Source of the DNA: Burkholderiaceae bacterium
Lineage (GTDB): Bacteria; Pseudomonadota; Gammaproteobacteria; Burkholderiales; Burkholderiaceae_E
Assembly: GCA_021166725.1 (NCBI GenBank)
Contig: JAJPES010000056.1
Span: 62,001 to 126,000 of the forward strand
Direction of reading: 5' to 3'
DNA length: 64,000 nucleotides
Shown here: in pieces, positions 27,457 through 36,271 of the stretch
How the letters are laid out: each line of letters starts with the position of its first letter
How positions within the stretch are numbered: the stretch's first letter is position 1
Notes under the pieces: model-generated
Database searches by the model: none
What the model saw: the letters and a program-made list of their open reading frames with translations, nothing else
What the model was told of the DNA's origin: nothing
Translations under genes and position numbers: made by a program

Positions 27457-28713
27457 GTGAACGATTTGTCGAAGCAAGTGACCGAAATCGGATTCGCACA
27501 TCACGTTTCGATGAGAGCGTTTCCCGTCATCGATGGCGAGATCGCGCCGGGTGGCGTGAAGATCACGCGGCTCGCCGAATGCGTAGGGCGTACGCCGTTC
27601 TACGTGTACGATCGATCGGCCATTTCGGCGCGTTTGCGTTCGCTGCGCGAAGCGTTGCCGGCGGCGCTGCATCTGCACTACGCCATCAAGGCGAATCCGA
27701 TGCCTGCGGTCGTGCAGCATCTCGCGGCCCTTACCGACGGACTCGACGTGGCCTCCGCGCAGGAGATGATGGTCGCGCTCGACGCCGGCGTGCGGCCCGA
27801 TCGAATCAGCTTCGCGGGCCCGGGAAAGACCGATAGCGAGATTCGTCGAGCCGTTGCGGCCGGCATCACGATGACCGCAGAATCGGAGAGCCAGCTTGAG
27901 GAGGCCGTGCGAGCAGGCGAGCAGTTGGCGATCGCACCGCGGGTCGCATTGCGTATCAACCCAGCTTTCGAATTGAAGGCGTCGGGGATGAAGATGGGTG
28001 GCGGGCCGAAAGCCTTCGGCGTCGACGAAGCGAAGGCGCCCGCGCTGCTCGAACGGATGCGCAGCCTCGGAGTCGATCTCGTCGGCCTGCACATTTTTGG
28101 TGGATCGCAGAATCTCAAGGCCGAGGCGATCGTCGAGGCGCAATCCCGAACCTACGAACTGGGTTTGCGTCTTCTCGGACAGTGGGGTCGCCGGGTGCAG
28201 TGGTTGAACCTGGGCGGAGGGTTCGGTGTCCCCTATTTTCCCGGCGAGATGCCACTCGATCTCGCCCCGATCGCCGAGAACCTTCGCGGCTTGTGCAGCC
28301 GGGCGGAGCGCGACCTCGAGGCGCCGCTCGTGCTGGAGCTGGGGCGCTACCTGGTGGCGGAAGCGGGCCTGTACGTGTGCCGAGTGCTGGAGCGCAAGGA
28401 TTCGTGCGGCCAGACCTTCCTGGTAACCGACGGAGGACTGCACCATCACCTCGCCGCGTCGGGCAATTTCGGGCAGGTGCTGCGAAAGAACTACCCGGTT
28501 GCGGTGGCGAATCGAATGAAGCAGGCGGCCGAAGAGGTGCAGAGTGTGGTGGGGCCGTTGTGCACACCGCTGGATGTCCTCGCCGACCGGATGAAGCTTG
28601 CGCACGCGGAACCGGGCGACCTGATCGCGGTGTTTCAGTCGGGCGCGTACGGGTTGACGGCCAGCCCGACCGCCTTTCTCAGCCATCCGGTCGCCGCGGA
28701 ATTGCTTGTCTAG
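27457..28713 (+). CDS. PLP-dependent decarboxylase, exosortase A system-associated
   Basis: 418 residues from GTG 27457; ATG 27511 is an alternative giving 400 residues, and neither has a strong ribosome site. It has the alanine-racemase/ornithine-decarboxylase barrel of LysA-type enzymes: TPFYVYDRS, HYAIKANP with the PLP lysine Lys78, the FGGSQ segment, LGGGFGVPYF and a C-terminal CTPLDVLADR with the usual cysteine. It matches TIGR03099. It would decarboxylate an amino acid or an amino-acyl carrier-bound intermediate. It ends 10 bases before the convergent ATP-grasp gene. Confidence 0.9.
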   Translation: MNDLSKQVTEIGFAHHVSMRAFPVIDGEIAPGGVKITRLAECVGRTPFYVYDRSAISARLRSLREALPAALHLHYAIKANPMPAVVQHLAALTDGLDVASAQEMMVALDAGVRPDRISFAGPGKTDSEIRRAVAAGITMTAESESQLEEAVRAGEQLAIAPRVALRINPAFELKASGMKMGGGPKAFGVDEAKAPALLERMRSLGVDLVGLHIFGGSQNLKAEAIVEAQSRTYELGLRLLGQWGRRVQWLNLGGGFGVPYFPGEMPLDLAPIAENLRGLCSRAERDLEAPLVLELGRYLVAEAGLYVCRVLERKDSCGQTFLVTDGGLHHHLAASGNFGQVLRKNYPVAVANRMKQAAEEVQSVVGPLCTPLDVLADRMKLAHAEPGDLIAVFQSGAYGLTASPTAFLSHPVAAELLV

Positions 28714-28723
28714 TCTCTCTTGT

Positions 28724-29827
28724 TCACAGAGCCAGGCCTGCAGCCAATTCAGCCTTGAGGCCGCGTCGGTGGGCGACCTGCAAGACCGACATGTCGTAAC
28801 CCGAGTTCGCCTCGATCAGCACGACCCTCGTTTCCGTGGGTGCAATATCCCAACCGACGGACTTGAATCGGGGGACGCTGGCTTGGGCTCGAAGTGCCAG
28901 TTCCGCGATCGAATCCCACAGCGGTAGCCGACTGCCGGTGATCAAATGACCTGTATCGGGATGCGTCTCTCTGGTGACCATGACCGGCCAGTCTTTTCGA
29001 AGCGACCCTCGTGCCGCAGTAAGAATACCGGTTTCTATGTCTACGCCGGCGAGGAGATTCCCGCCGGCGCCGTCCGAAAAATTGTCGCTGATACTCGAGC
29101 CGACCGGAATCTTCAGGCATGCAAAAAGGATGCGTGGGCCGTCCTTTGCGGATACGGTGACCACGCGGACGCTGGGCAACGCGCTCGCCGATGCGAACGG
29201 TTTCATCGTTTCATGCGGTCGCTCCTGCCGCTGCACGATGAACCCTGAATGGTCGTCCAGTTGGTCCTGCAGATAATGGTAGAGACCTTCGAGAGTCTGT
29301 TCTCGTTCGTGCGGGAGGAATTCACAGCGGCCCTCGGCATGAAGTGCGAGGAAAGCTCCTTCTGCATGCGCGCCGTCGATGGGTTTTATAAAGAGCCGCT
29401 CTGGCGCCGATCGAAGGATCGCCTTGAACTGCTCGACCGAGTCGGCGTGGGGAACAACGGTGCCAAGGGGGTCAGGCGATCCGCCCACGCGACAGATTAT
29501 TGCTATGGCAGGAAGACCTTGGCGAAGGCAGTGCTCGAAAAAAAGAACCTTGTTGTATGCCAGTCGATGCATCTCCGGAGGGCTCATTCGTTGCAGGTCG
29601 CGCTTGAAGTCATTGTTGTCGAAAACATAATCAAGCCAACGACCTTCGGGAACCGTGGCAAGTTGCAGAACGGAGAAGGGAATCGGGCCAATTCCATACT
29701 TCAATCGTGCTCGTGCCGCGCGATACGCGATCGGGACGAGTCGATCGAACCGGCCTTCCGCGCCGTAGTAGACCGCCGAACTGTACTGACGAAAGACTCG
29801 CCGGAGGTCGTGTAGTTGCAGGTTCAT
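28724..29827 (-). CDS. Sugar-transfer-associated ATP-grasp protein (copy 1)
   Basis: 367 residues. Segments fit the ATP-grasp fold of the sugar-transfer-associated family: AYNKVLFFEHCLRQGLP, RLFIKPIDGAHAEGAFL (phosphate-binding region), FIVQRQERPHETM, ACLKIPVGSSISDNFSDGAGGNLLAGVD and the metal-binding GWDIAPTETRVVLIEANSG. ATP-grasp enzymes make amide bonds through acyl-phosphates. The family occurs in surface-polysaccharide loci, where an amino-acid or peptide ligase role has been proposed. It diverges from the MurL-like gene across about 100 bases. It and the MurL-like gene are visibly less GC-rich than the core operon. A second copy is at 35164-36258. Confidence 0.8.
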   Translation of the reverse strand: MNLQLHDLRRVFRQYSSAVYYGAEGRFDRLVPIAYRAARARLKYGIGPIPFSVLQLATVPEGRWLDYVFDNNDFKRDLQRMSPPEMHRLAYNKVLFFEHCLRQGLPAIAIICRVGGSPDPLGTVVPHADSVEQFKAILRSAPERLFIKPIDGAHAEGAFLALHAEGRCEFLPHEREQTLEGLYHYLQDQLDDHSGFIVQRQERPHETMKPFASASALPSVRVVTVSAKDGPRILFACLKIPVGSSISDNFSDGAGGNLLAGVDIETGILTAARGSLRKDWPVMVTRETHPDTGHLITGSRLPLWDSIAELALRAQASVPRFKSVGWDIAPTETRVVLIEANSGYDMSVLQVAHRRGLKAELAAGLAL

Positions 29828-29930
29828 GAGGCAGGACGATGGATGTTGCGCAGCACGGATGGCGCGTCTGCCGCGTCTTCGCGGAAGCGAAACTGAGATC
29901 GCTCATCCAAGCCAAGAGAAGGCTGTTCGA

Positions 29931-31352
29931 ATGCTAGTGCGAACCAAGAGAGTGGTAAAGTTTTTTCGCAATGCCGTCAAAGATCCATTACCGCGGCGAC
30001 GGACTCTCGAATTCGTTGCTGCCGACATCGAGTCCAACGCAATCGTGTTTCGATACACGGCCAAGGGTTGCGCTTTCGCGGTTCGGATGACGGTTCCTGA
30101 CCACCTCATGGAGGAGCTGTCGGCACTCCGCGGGCAGTCGTGTCTCGAGCAAGCGCTTCTGGCAATAGGTCTGACATTCGCAGCCCGGTTTTTCAAACTC
30201 TCGAACTTCTCGACCGTTCGTGTCGGATTCGGCTCGCTCGACCCCGAGAGTGTCTACTTCTTCGAGGATTTCTTCGTAGGCGGGCTCGGTGAATTCCGGT
30301 TTCTTCAAGGTCTCGACCCAAGGCGAAAAGTCTCGGTCGTCTCGGCACCGAAGGCGGCTTTCAACATGGCCGAATTTCCGCTGCACGAGCATGCGCTGAT
30401 GCTCAACGGCGGTGGCAAGGACACCATCGTCGCTGCGGAAATGCTGCGCCGTGCCGGACAGCCGCTCACCTGGCTGACCGTCGAACCGAACGAGACCAGG
30501 AGACGAGTGATTCGTTGCGCGGGTGGTGGCGATTCTGCAATCGAGGTCGACTTTCGAATCGAGGGAGATTTCGAGCAGAACCAGGCCTACGACTGGGGAC
30601 ATACGCCATACGCCGCAATCGTCATGGCAATCGGCGCGTTGTTCGCGTTGCTGACTCGCAGTCGATACGTAATATCCGGCAACGAACTTTCAGCCGATTC
30701 CGGGAATGTCGTCTATCGCGGACACTTGGTGAACCACCAGTACAGCAAGTCGTCCGTCCATGAGCTTGGGTTCTGGAAATTCGTCCGGAGAAGAATCCAT
30801 CCATCCATGGAGGTGCTGAGCGTCTTGCGTCCGTTCCATGACGTGCAGTTGGCGATGCTGTTTTCATCGCTGGACAGGTATTTTGGCACGTTCGTAAGCT
30901 GCAATAGCGGTATCGCAGCCGGTCGATGGTGCAAGCAATGTCCGAAATGCGCATTCACTGCGCTTGCGATCGGAGCGTTCACGGGAGTGTCGGGGCTGAG
31001 AAGGATATTCGGCGAAGACGTATTGGGCAGCCCCCGGATTCGACGTCGGATTGGCGAACTTGTCGAGGGAAGAATAAAGCCATGGGAGTGCGTGGGGAGC
31101 AGGGATGAATGTCTTCTCGCTTTGGCGCTCCTGCTGGAAAAGGAGCCAACACTGGACTTCGACGAGAATCCGACGCGAGCCGATTGGGTCCGTATGACGG
31201 CGAACGCGAACCTCGACCTTCTTCGGCACCAGTTGCTCGTGCAGACCTCGGATCGGCATCTGCTCCCGGAGCAACTTCGGGTGCCCTTGGACGAGACCTT
31301 GATGGGTTGGGGCTGGCGCGACCTTCGACTATCCCCGTCGACGCTTCGGTGA
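29931..31352 (+). CDS. MurL-like glutamyl epimerase family protein
   Basis: 473 residues from ATG 29931 (AAGG eight bases upstream); the open frame extends to 29826, but those 35 residues look non-coding. It carries a pyrophosphatase-type ATP loop LNGGGKDT (160-165), GNELSADSGNVVYRGHLVNHQYSKS (to about 274) and WCKQCPKC (333-340), then ECVGSRDECLLAL. These are, from memory, hallmarks of MurL, which uses ATP to turn the terminal L-Glu of UDP-MurNAc-L-Ala-L-Glu into D-Glu. Placement in an exopolysaccharide locus, not a cell-wall cluster, suggests a different glutamyl or carboxylate substrate (inference). It is followed by an asparagine-synthase-like gene and a deacetylase on the same strand. 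Confidence 0.7.
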   Translation: MLVRTKRVVKFFRNAVKDPLPRRRTLEFVAADIESNAIVFRYTAKGCAFAVRMTVPDHLMEELSALRGQSCLEQALLAIGLTFAARFFKLSNFSTVRVGFGSLDPESVYFFEDFFVGGLGEFRFLQGLDPRRKVSVVSAPKAAFNMAEFPLHEHALMLNGGGKDTIVAAEMLRRAGQPLTWLTVEPNETRRRVIRCAGGGDSAIEVDFRIEGDFEQNQAYDWGHTPYAAIVMAIGALFALLTRSRYVISGNELSADSGNVVYRGHLVNHQYSKSSVHELGFWKFVRRRIHPSMEVLSVLRPFHDVQLAMLFSSLDRYFGTFVSCNSGIAAGRWCKQCPKCAFTALAIGAFTGVSGLRRIFGEDVLGSPRIRRRIGELVEGRIKPWECVGSRDECLLALALLLEKEPTLDFDENPTRADWVRMTANANLDLLRHQLLVQTSDRHLLPEQLRVPLDETLMGWGWRDLRLSPSTLR

Positions 31353-31469
31353 GGGTTTCCGGGTTCCCGCTGGCAGACCGGGCGCGTAGCCGGATGCGCA
31401 TCCTCGGCGACGCGCAACCGTGGGCTTCACGGAAGGGCGCGACGTTAACAGGTAGACTGCAGCACGAAC

Positions 31470-33293
31470 ATGGTGGTCTCTTCTCTTCTACCGATTTCCT
31501 TTGGCGGCAGCTTCCTGTCCGCCGATCCTGCGCGGTTGGCTGCGCAGCTCGACGCGGACATTCGAGGGGAAGTCTTTCGCGATTCCGGCTCGGGCTCGTT
31601 CGTCCATGGCCGCATCAGGTTCACGGGTGGCCGAGGCGGCTTCGGTCAGGCTACGGCAGAACACATCTATCGCCGCTGGCGTGAACGGGGCGACGCGGTG
31701 CTCCGCGAGATCGCTGGCGAGTACCTGCTCGTTCTCTGGGATGGCGAGCGCGGCAATGCGCTGCTCGCGACTGACCGCTTCTCGAGCTTGCCCCTCTTCT
31801 GGGCTCGAAACGGCGCTCGCGTAGGTTTTGCGGCCGCTCCGGAGCAGGCGGCGCGGCACGCCGGACTCTCACTCGAGGCCGATTGGCAGGCACTTCACGC
31901 CTACGTCTACTTTCACATGATCCCGGCGCCGATGAGCATCTATCGCGGCGTCCGGCGCCTCGACGTCGGCGAGGCGTTGCGCGTCGAGGCGGGCAGCGCG
32001 GAGGTGTTTCGTTACTGGGTGCCCGAGTTCGACGAGGAGCGGCGTTTCGACTTCGCGCTGGAGCGTGAGGCTTTTCTCGCAGCGCTCCGGGACGGTGTCG
32101 CGGAGTGCATCGATGGCTTCGATCGGGATCGGCTCGGCTGCTTCCTGTCGGGCGGAACCGACAGCTCGACGATCGCTGGTCTCGCCACGCGTCAGTTCGG
32201 TGCGCCGGCACGCACGTTCGCGATCGGCTTCGACGTCGGCGGGTACGATGAAACCCGCTACTCGCGCCTGGCCGCGCGGCACTTCGGCACCGAACACACC
32301 GAATACTTCGTGACGGCCGACGACGTGCACGCAGGAGTGGAAGCGGTGGCCACGCGGTACGAGCAGCCGTTCGGGAACTCGTCTGCGCTGCCGACCTACT
32401 TCTGCGCGCGACTGGCGCGAGACAACGGCATCGAACGGATGCTCGGCGGCGACGGCGGCGACGAGCTCTACGGCGGCAACGAGCGTTATGCCAAGCAGGC
32501 CGTCTTTGCGATGTATGGAAAGGTGCCTTCGATCGCGCGCTCGATCTTCGAGCCCGTGCTTTTCGGGCCTTTCGGCAACATCGAAGCGAAGCTGTTCGCG
32601 AAGGCGCGCAGCTACGTCGAACAGGCGAAGGAGCCGCTGCCGGATCGTATCCAGTCGCGCTATAACCTGCTGAACCACCTCGGGGCGTCGAGCGTGTTCA
32701 CTGACGAGGTCCTAACAGGTATTGCCCTGGACGGCCCGCTACAGCTCGAGCGCGAGGTATGGAACCGCGCGCGCCTGAATGAATCGAACACGGGACCGAT
32801 GTCGCAGATCAATCGCTTCCTGGCGTGGGACTTCAAGTTCACGCTTGCAGACAGCGACCTGCCCAAGGTGACGAGAATGTGCCAGGCGGCGGGCGTCGAA
32901 GCCGCGTTTCCGATGCTCACGCATGCGCTCGTAGAACATTCGCTCCGGCTGCGGCCCGACGAGAAGCTCAAGGGCAGGCGACTGCGACACTTCTTCAAGG
33001 AGTCGCTGCGGGGTTTCCTGCCCGATGAGATCATCGCGAAGCAGAAGCACGGCTTCGGCCTGCCGTTCGGCAGCTGGGTGCTGTCGCACGAGCGCTTGCG
33101 CCACACGGCCGACGACGCGCTTCGATCGCTGTCGTCGCGAGGCGTCGTTCGCTCCGAGTTCCTGGGTCACTTGCGCGAGCAGCTCTCCTCGGGGCATCCG
33201 GGCTACTACGGAACGATGGTCTGGATCCTGATGATCCTCGAACTGTGGCTGCGTGCGTCGCCGCTGGCGGACCTGAAAGCGAGTCGGACGTGA
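31470..33293 (+). CDS. Asparagine-synthase-like protein lacking the Cys2 nucleophile
   Basis: 607 residues. The N-terminal domain keeps the shape of a glutamine amidotransferase (LVLWDGERGNALLATDRFSSLPLFW) but starts MVVSS, with no Cys2, so glutamine hydrolysis should be lost. The synthetase domain is intact: SGGTDSS at 227-233, GGDGGDELYGGNERY and KQKHGFGLPFGSW. The enzyme should still activate a carboxylate with ATP, then use free ammonia or another amine. Cys-less relatives such as beta-lactam synthetase join an internal amine. It follows the MurL-like gene after 117 bases and overlaps the deacetylase start (TGATG). Confidence 0.82.
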   Translation: MVVSSLLPISFGGSFLSADPARLAAQLDADIRGEVFRDSGSGSFVHGRIRFTGGRGGFGQATAEHIYRRWRERGDAVLREIAGEYLLVLWDGERGNALLATDRFSSLPLFWARNGARVGFAAAPEQAARHAGLSLEADWQALHAYVYFHMIPAPMSIYRGVRRLDVGEALRVEAGSAEVFRYWVPEFDEERRFDFALEREAFLAALRDGVAECIDGFDRDRLGCFLSGGTDSSTIAGLATRQFGAPARTFAIGFDVGGYDETRYSRLAARHFGTEHTEYFVTADDVHAGVEAVATRYEQPFGNSSALPTYFCARLARDNGIERMLGGDGGDELYGGNERYAKQAVFAMYGKVPSIARSIFEPVLFGPFGNIEAKLFAKARSYVEQAKEPLPDRIQSRYNLLNHLGASSVFTDEVLTGIALDGPLQLEREVWNRARLNESNTGPMSQINRFLAWDFKFTLADSDLPKVTRMCQAAGVEAAFPMLTHALVEHSLRLRPDEKLKGRRLRHFFKESLRGFLPDEIIAKQKHGFGLPFGSWVLSHERLRHTADDALRSLSSRGVVRSEFLGHLREQLSSGHPGYYGTMVWILMILELWLRASPLADLKASRT

Positions 33294-34309
33294 TGCTCCG
33301 TTCGCTGACCGCGCTCGCCGCGCCCGCGGGCGCGCGATCGAGATTGTCGGTGTTCTATTTCCATCGCGTGCTGGCCGATCCCGATCCGTTGCTTGCGCGC
33401 GAGCCCGACGCGCGGTCGTTCGCGAATATCCTCGACTGGATCGCGGCGCAATTCCGCGTGCTCGACCCGCTGGAGGGATGCGAAGCACTCGTCGACGGTC
33501 GCTTGCCCGCCCGGCCAGCGGTCATCAGCTTCGACGATGGATATCGCGACAATTACGATGTCGCGCTGCCGTTGCTGCGCGAGCGTCGCTTGCCGGCAGT
33601 GTTCTTCGTGGCGACCTCGTTTCTCGACGGTTCGATGATGTTCAACGACCGGGTGATCGAGGCGATACGCGCTGCAAAGACGCCGTCGATCCGGCTTCCG
33701 GCGGTGCAACCCGGTGCGGCGCAGGACGAATTGTCGTTGCGCAGCGATGGCGGGCGCCGCGTCGCAATAGGACGTTTTCTCGCTGCCGTGAAGCGACTCC
33801 CACCCGCAGAGCGCAACGAGCGCGTGCTCGAACTCGAGCGGCAGTGCGACGCACCGCGTCGGCGCGAAGTGATGATGCGGCCGGCACACGTCAAAGCCTT
33901 GCACGATGCCGGCATGCGGATAGGCGGTCACACGAGAACGCATCCCATCCTCTGCGCAACGGGCGACGCCGAGGCCGAGGCCGAGATCGACGGCGGTCTC
34001 GACGATCTTGCATCGATCATCGGCGAGCGACCTGTTCTTTTCGCGTACCCGAACGGCAAGCCGGGGCTGGATTACGATGCGCGTCACGTCGCGATGGCGG
34101 ATCGGGCTGGATGCCGTTTTGCGTTCTCCACGCAGGCCGGGGCCGCGAATCTGACGAGCGCGCCGCTGGAGCTGCCGCGCTTCACACCGTGGGATCGGAC
34201 GCGTCTGCGGTTTTCGCTGCGTGCGTTGCAGAATGTCTGGGCAAGACGCGCCGAAGGGCAAGCCCGTGTACCCGATTTCTCGAGCGCTGCACAACGTCGT
34301 GTCGCCTAG
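33293..34309 (+). CDS. Polysaccharide deacetylase (NodB-type)
   Basis: 338 residues from ATG 33293, overlapping the upstream stop by one base. NodB motif 1 is ISFDDGYRDN (Asp81-Asp82) and motif 2 is GGHTRTHP (His213, His217), completing the Asp-His-His metal site. YPNGKPGLDYD and FSTQAG follow. The family removes N-acetyl or O-acetyl groups from amino sugars. A freed amine could become an acceptor for the amide-forming enzymes nearby (inference). No signal peptide is visible, so it may act on lipid-linked precursors in the cytoplasm. Confidence 0.85.
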   Translation: MLRSLTALAAPAGARSRLSVFYFHRVLADPDPLLAREPDARSFANILDWIAAQFRVLDPLEGCEALVDGRLPARPAVISFDDGYRDNYDVALPLLRERRLPAVFFVATSFLDGSMMFNDRVIEAIRAAKTPSIRLPAVQPGAAQDELSLRSDGGRRVAIGRFLAAVKRLPPAERNERVLELERQCDAPRRREVMMRPAHVKALHDAGMRIGGHTRTHPILCATGDAEAEAEIDGGLDDLASIIGERPVLFAYPNGKPGLDYDARHVAMADRAGCRFAFSTQAGAANLTSAPLELPRFTPWDRTRLRFSLRALQNVWARRAEGQARVPDFSSAAQRRVA

Positions 34310-34337
34310 CAGGACGCTGTGCCCGATGCAGTTGCTG

Positions 34338-35174
34338 CTACCAGTCGGCGCACTGCGCGATCAACTCTTTTCGCGGCCAGATCGCTGCGTACGATTGCGG
34401 GAGATACGCCCCGGATTCGGCCAGGCGGCGGCGCGTCGGGGATCGGATGAACGCATCGCCGCTCGTATCCGCTCCGAGATGGAAGAGGCGAGCGCCCGTC
34501 TGTCGGGAGAGGGCCGAAATATAGGCGAGTCGCGGGCTCGGACTTGCAAGGGCGGGATCGTATAGCCAGCTGCTGCCGAAGACGGCAAGCGTTCCCGGGT
34601 TGGCAACGAGCATCCGAGCGAGTCGCCCGAGTGTGCGGCGCCATCCGGGCTCATCGAATTCGGTCAGGTCGTCGGGATGGACGTGCAACTGAAACACCGG
34701 TCGATTCGATTTCAGCGTTACCAGAAGCGAGAGAAAGCGAAGACGCTGCGCGAAGCCACCCTTCGAAACGATACTCCGCGGGTATCCCATGTGGGGCTGG
34801 ACGATTCTCGCGCCTGCCGGAAACATGATTCCCCGGCACAGCGCCAAGTCTTTCAGATACCGGTCTTCGTAGCGCGAATAGTGCCGATCGATTGGGGTTT
34901 CACAGCGCGCCCGGATTCGGTCGAAGGACCTGGCAAATAGTCGGTCGATCTCGTCAGTGGTCCGGTAGAGAGCCGGAAGAGGGCGGGACCGGATCAACTC
35001 TGCGAGCACTTCGGCCCGCAGCCGCGTCAGCCCTTCTTCGCCGGAGCCGTCGCGTGCTCGCCGCTCGAGTCCGACCACGTCCGCGGGCAACGTATGGTAC
35101 GGAGTGCCCGGCACGATGCCCGCCAGCCTGTCGATGTATAGCGCGGCGAGTTGCCGGGGATTCTCACTGCTCAT
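34338..35174 (-). CDS. Protein of unknown function coupled to ATP-grasp ligase
   Basis: 278 residues from ATG 35174, overlapping the ATP-grasp stop by 11 bases, so probably translated with it. I recognise no family. Visible features are a long polar N-terminal half (AALYIDRLAGIVPG...LYRTTDEIDRLFARSFDRI), then GIMFPAGARIVQPHMGYPRSI, FQLHVHPDDLTEFDEPGWRRTLGRLARML and LFHLGADTSGDAFIRSP. The HVHPDD stretch could bind metal, but this is not diagnostic. There is no signal peptide or membrane helix. It is the last gene of the 15-gene minus-strand run and converges on the deacetylase at 34309. Confidence 0.7.
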   Translation of the reverse strand: MSSENPRQLAALYIDRLAGIVPGTPYHTLPADVVGLERRARDGSGEEGLTRLRAEVLAELIRSRPLPALYRTTDEIDRLFARSFDRIRARCETPIDRHYSRYEDRYLKDLALCRGIMFPAGARIVQPHMGYPRSIVSKGGFAQRLRFLSLLVTLKSNRPVFQLHVHPDDLTEFDEPGWRRTLGRLARMLVANPGTLAVFGSSWLYDPALASPSPRLAYISALSRQTGARLFHLGADTSGDAFIRSPTRRRLAESGAYLPQSYAAIWPRKELIAQCADW

Positions 35175-36258
35175 GCGCGAAGCGGCGCGAGACGTGCAGC
35201 GCGTCTCCACTCGGCATGCCCGTGATGGCCGCGCCGGTTCGGTCAGGCTCCACGTTGAGTTCGACGATCATCGGGCCCGAGCGCGCGAAGGCGACGTCGA
35301 TTCCCGCAAAGCGGATGCCGGGAAATGTGCGAACGGCGCGTTCGGCGACGGCGAGCGCGTCCTGCCAGAAGGGCAGGCGGGTGCCCGCAATCTTCACGCC
35401 GGTGTCGGGGTGCGTCGCGAACTCCTCCCGACTCGGATACCCGTCGAAGGCGTTCGAGACGATGCCCGTACGGGGATCCACCGGTGCGACCAGGCCGCCC
35501 CGGGAACGGTTGTCGACCAAAGAGGCGCCGCGGCCCATCCGCAGGAACGCCAGGGGGAAACGGGCTGGACCCTTCTCGTCGAGCACGACCCACAGGCGAA
35601 CGGTGTTCACGCTGGCCTGGCTCATCTGCCGCAGCGTTTCGTGCTGGTCCAGATATTCCTCGACGAGCAGGCCTGAACCGCTCGACCGAGAGTCTTCGAC
35701 GAGGCGCTCGTACAGGGCCAAAGGCTCGATGTCGCGAGCGTCCGAAAGGGAGCGCAGCCGCACGTCGTGTGTTTCTGCATCGATCTCGAAGGCCTGGAAG
35801 CCCACGCCGCCTGATCCCTCGGCGAGCTTGACGCAGAATCGCCTGGCGTCGCAATTGCGCAGGAAGTCGAGCCACTCGTCGGCAGAAGTCAGCGGGCCGT
35901 TTCGGCTGGTCCGGCCGGCGCGCGGATGGAGGTACGCGAGAAAGCGCGGAGTCGGGATTCCCGTCAGCGTCAGGACCGATTTCTCCGCGAGTTTGTGCTG
36001 CGAAATCTTGAAATACGCGCCGTCGTTCAGCGCGTGCACGGCGTTGCGATACGCGCGCGAGCCGAGGTGTGCGGTCTTGTCTCGCCAGGGAATCGATCGG
36101 CGCGCCATGCCGGCCATGTAGTAGTACCCGGGACCGTTGCCGCCGCGTGCGAGCAGCAGCATGATCTCGAACCACTGGCGCGCTAGCGGGAGTTCGCCGC
36201 TGGCAGCTGCGCGACGCCCATGGGCGACGAAACTGCGCAACCGCTGGGTCAGTTCCAT
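35164..36258 (-). CDS. Sugar-transfer-associated ATP-grasp protein (copy 2)
   Basis: 364 residues. ATP-grasp landmarks: DARRFCVKLAEGSGGVGFQAF (nucleotide loop), LLVEEYLDQHETLRQMSQASVNTVRLWVVLD, LAFLRMGRGASLVDNRSRGGLVAPVD and the metal site FAGIDVAFARSGPMIVELNVEPD. This is the same architecture as copy 1 at 28724-29827, though the two are clearly diverged, so they may join different amino acids. It follows a deacetylase after 13 bases and is coupled to the unknown gene at 34338. Expected chemistry is ATP-dependent amide or peptide bond formation on a sugar or peptidyl-sugar (inference). Confidence 0.82.
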   Translation of the reverse strand: MELTQRLRSFVAHGRRAAASGELPLARQWFEIMLLLARGGNGPGYYYMAGMARRSIPWRDKTAHLGSRAYRNAVHALNDGAYFKISQHKLAEKSVLTLTGIPTPRFLAYLHPRAGRTSRNGPLTSADEWLDFLRNCDARRFCVKLAEGSGGVGFQAFEIDAETHDVRLRSLSDARDIEPLALYERLVEDSRSSGSGLLVEEYLDQHETLRQMSQASVNTVRLWVVLDEKGPARFPLAFLRMGRGASLVDNRSRGGLVAPVDPRTGIVSNAFDGYPSREEFATHPDTGVKIAGTRLPFWQDALAVAERAVRTFPGIRFAGIDVAFARSGPMIVELNVEPDRTGAAITGMPSGDALHVSRRFAHEQ

Positions 36259-36271
36259 GACGGCTCGTACG

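Noticed and set aside
29826-29930. N-terminal extension of the MurL-like protein
   Set aside because: The 35 extra codons look random and would overlap the divergent ATP-grasp start; ATG 29931 has a ribosome site.
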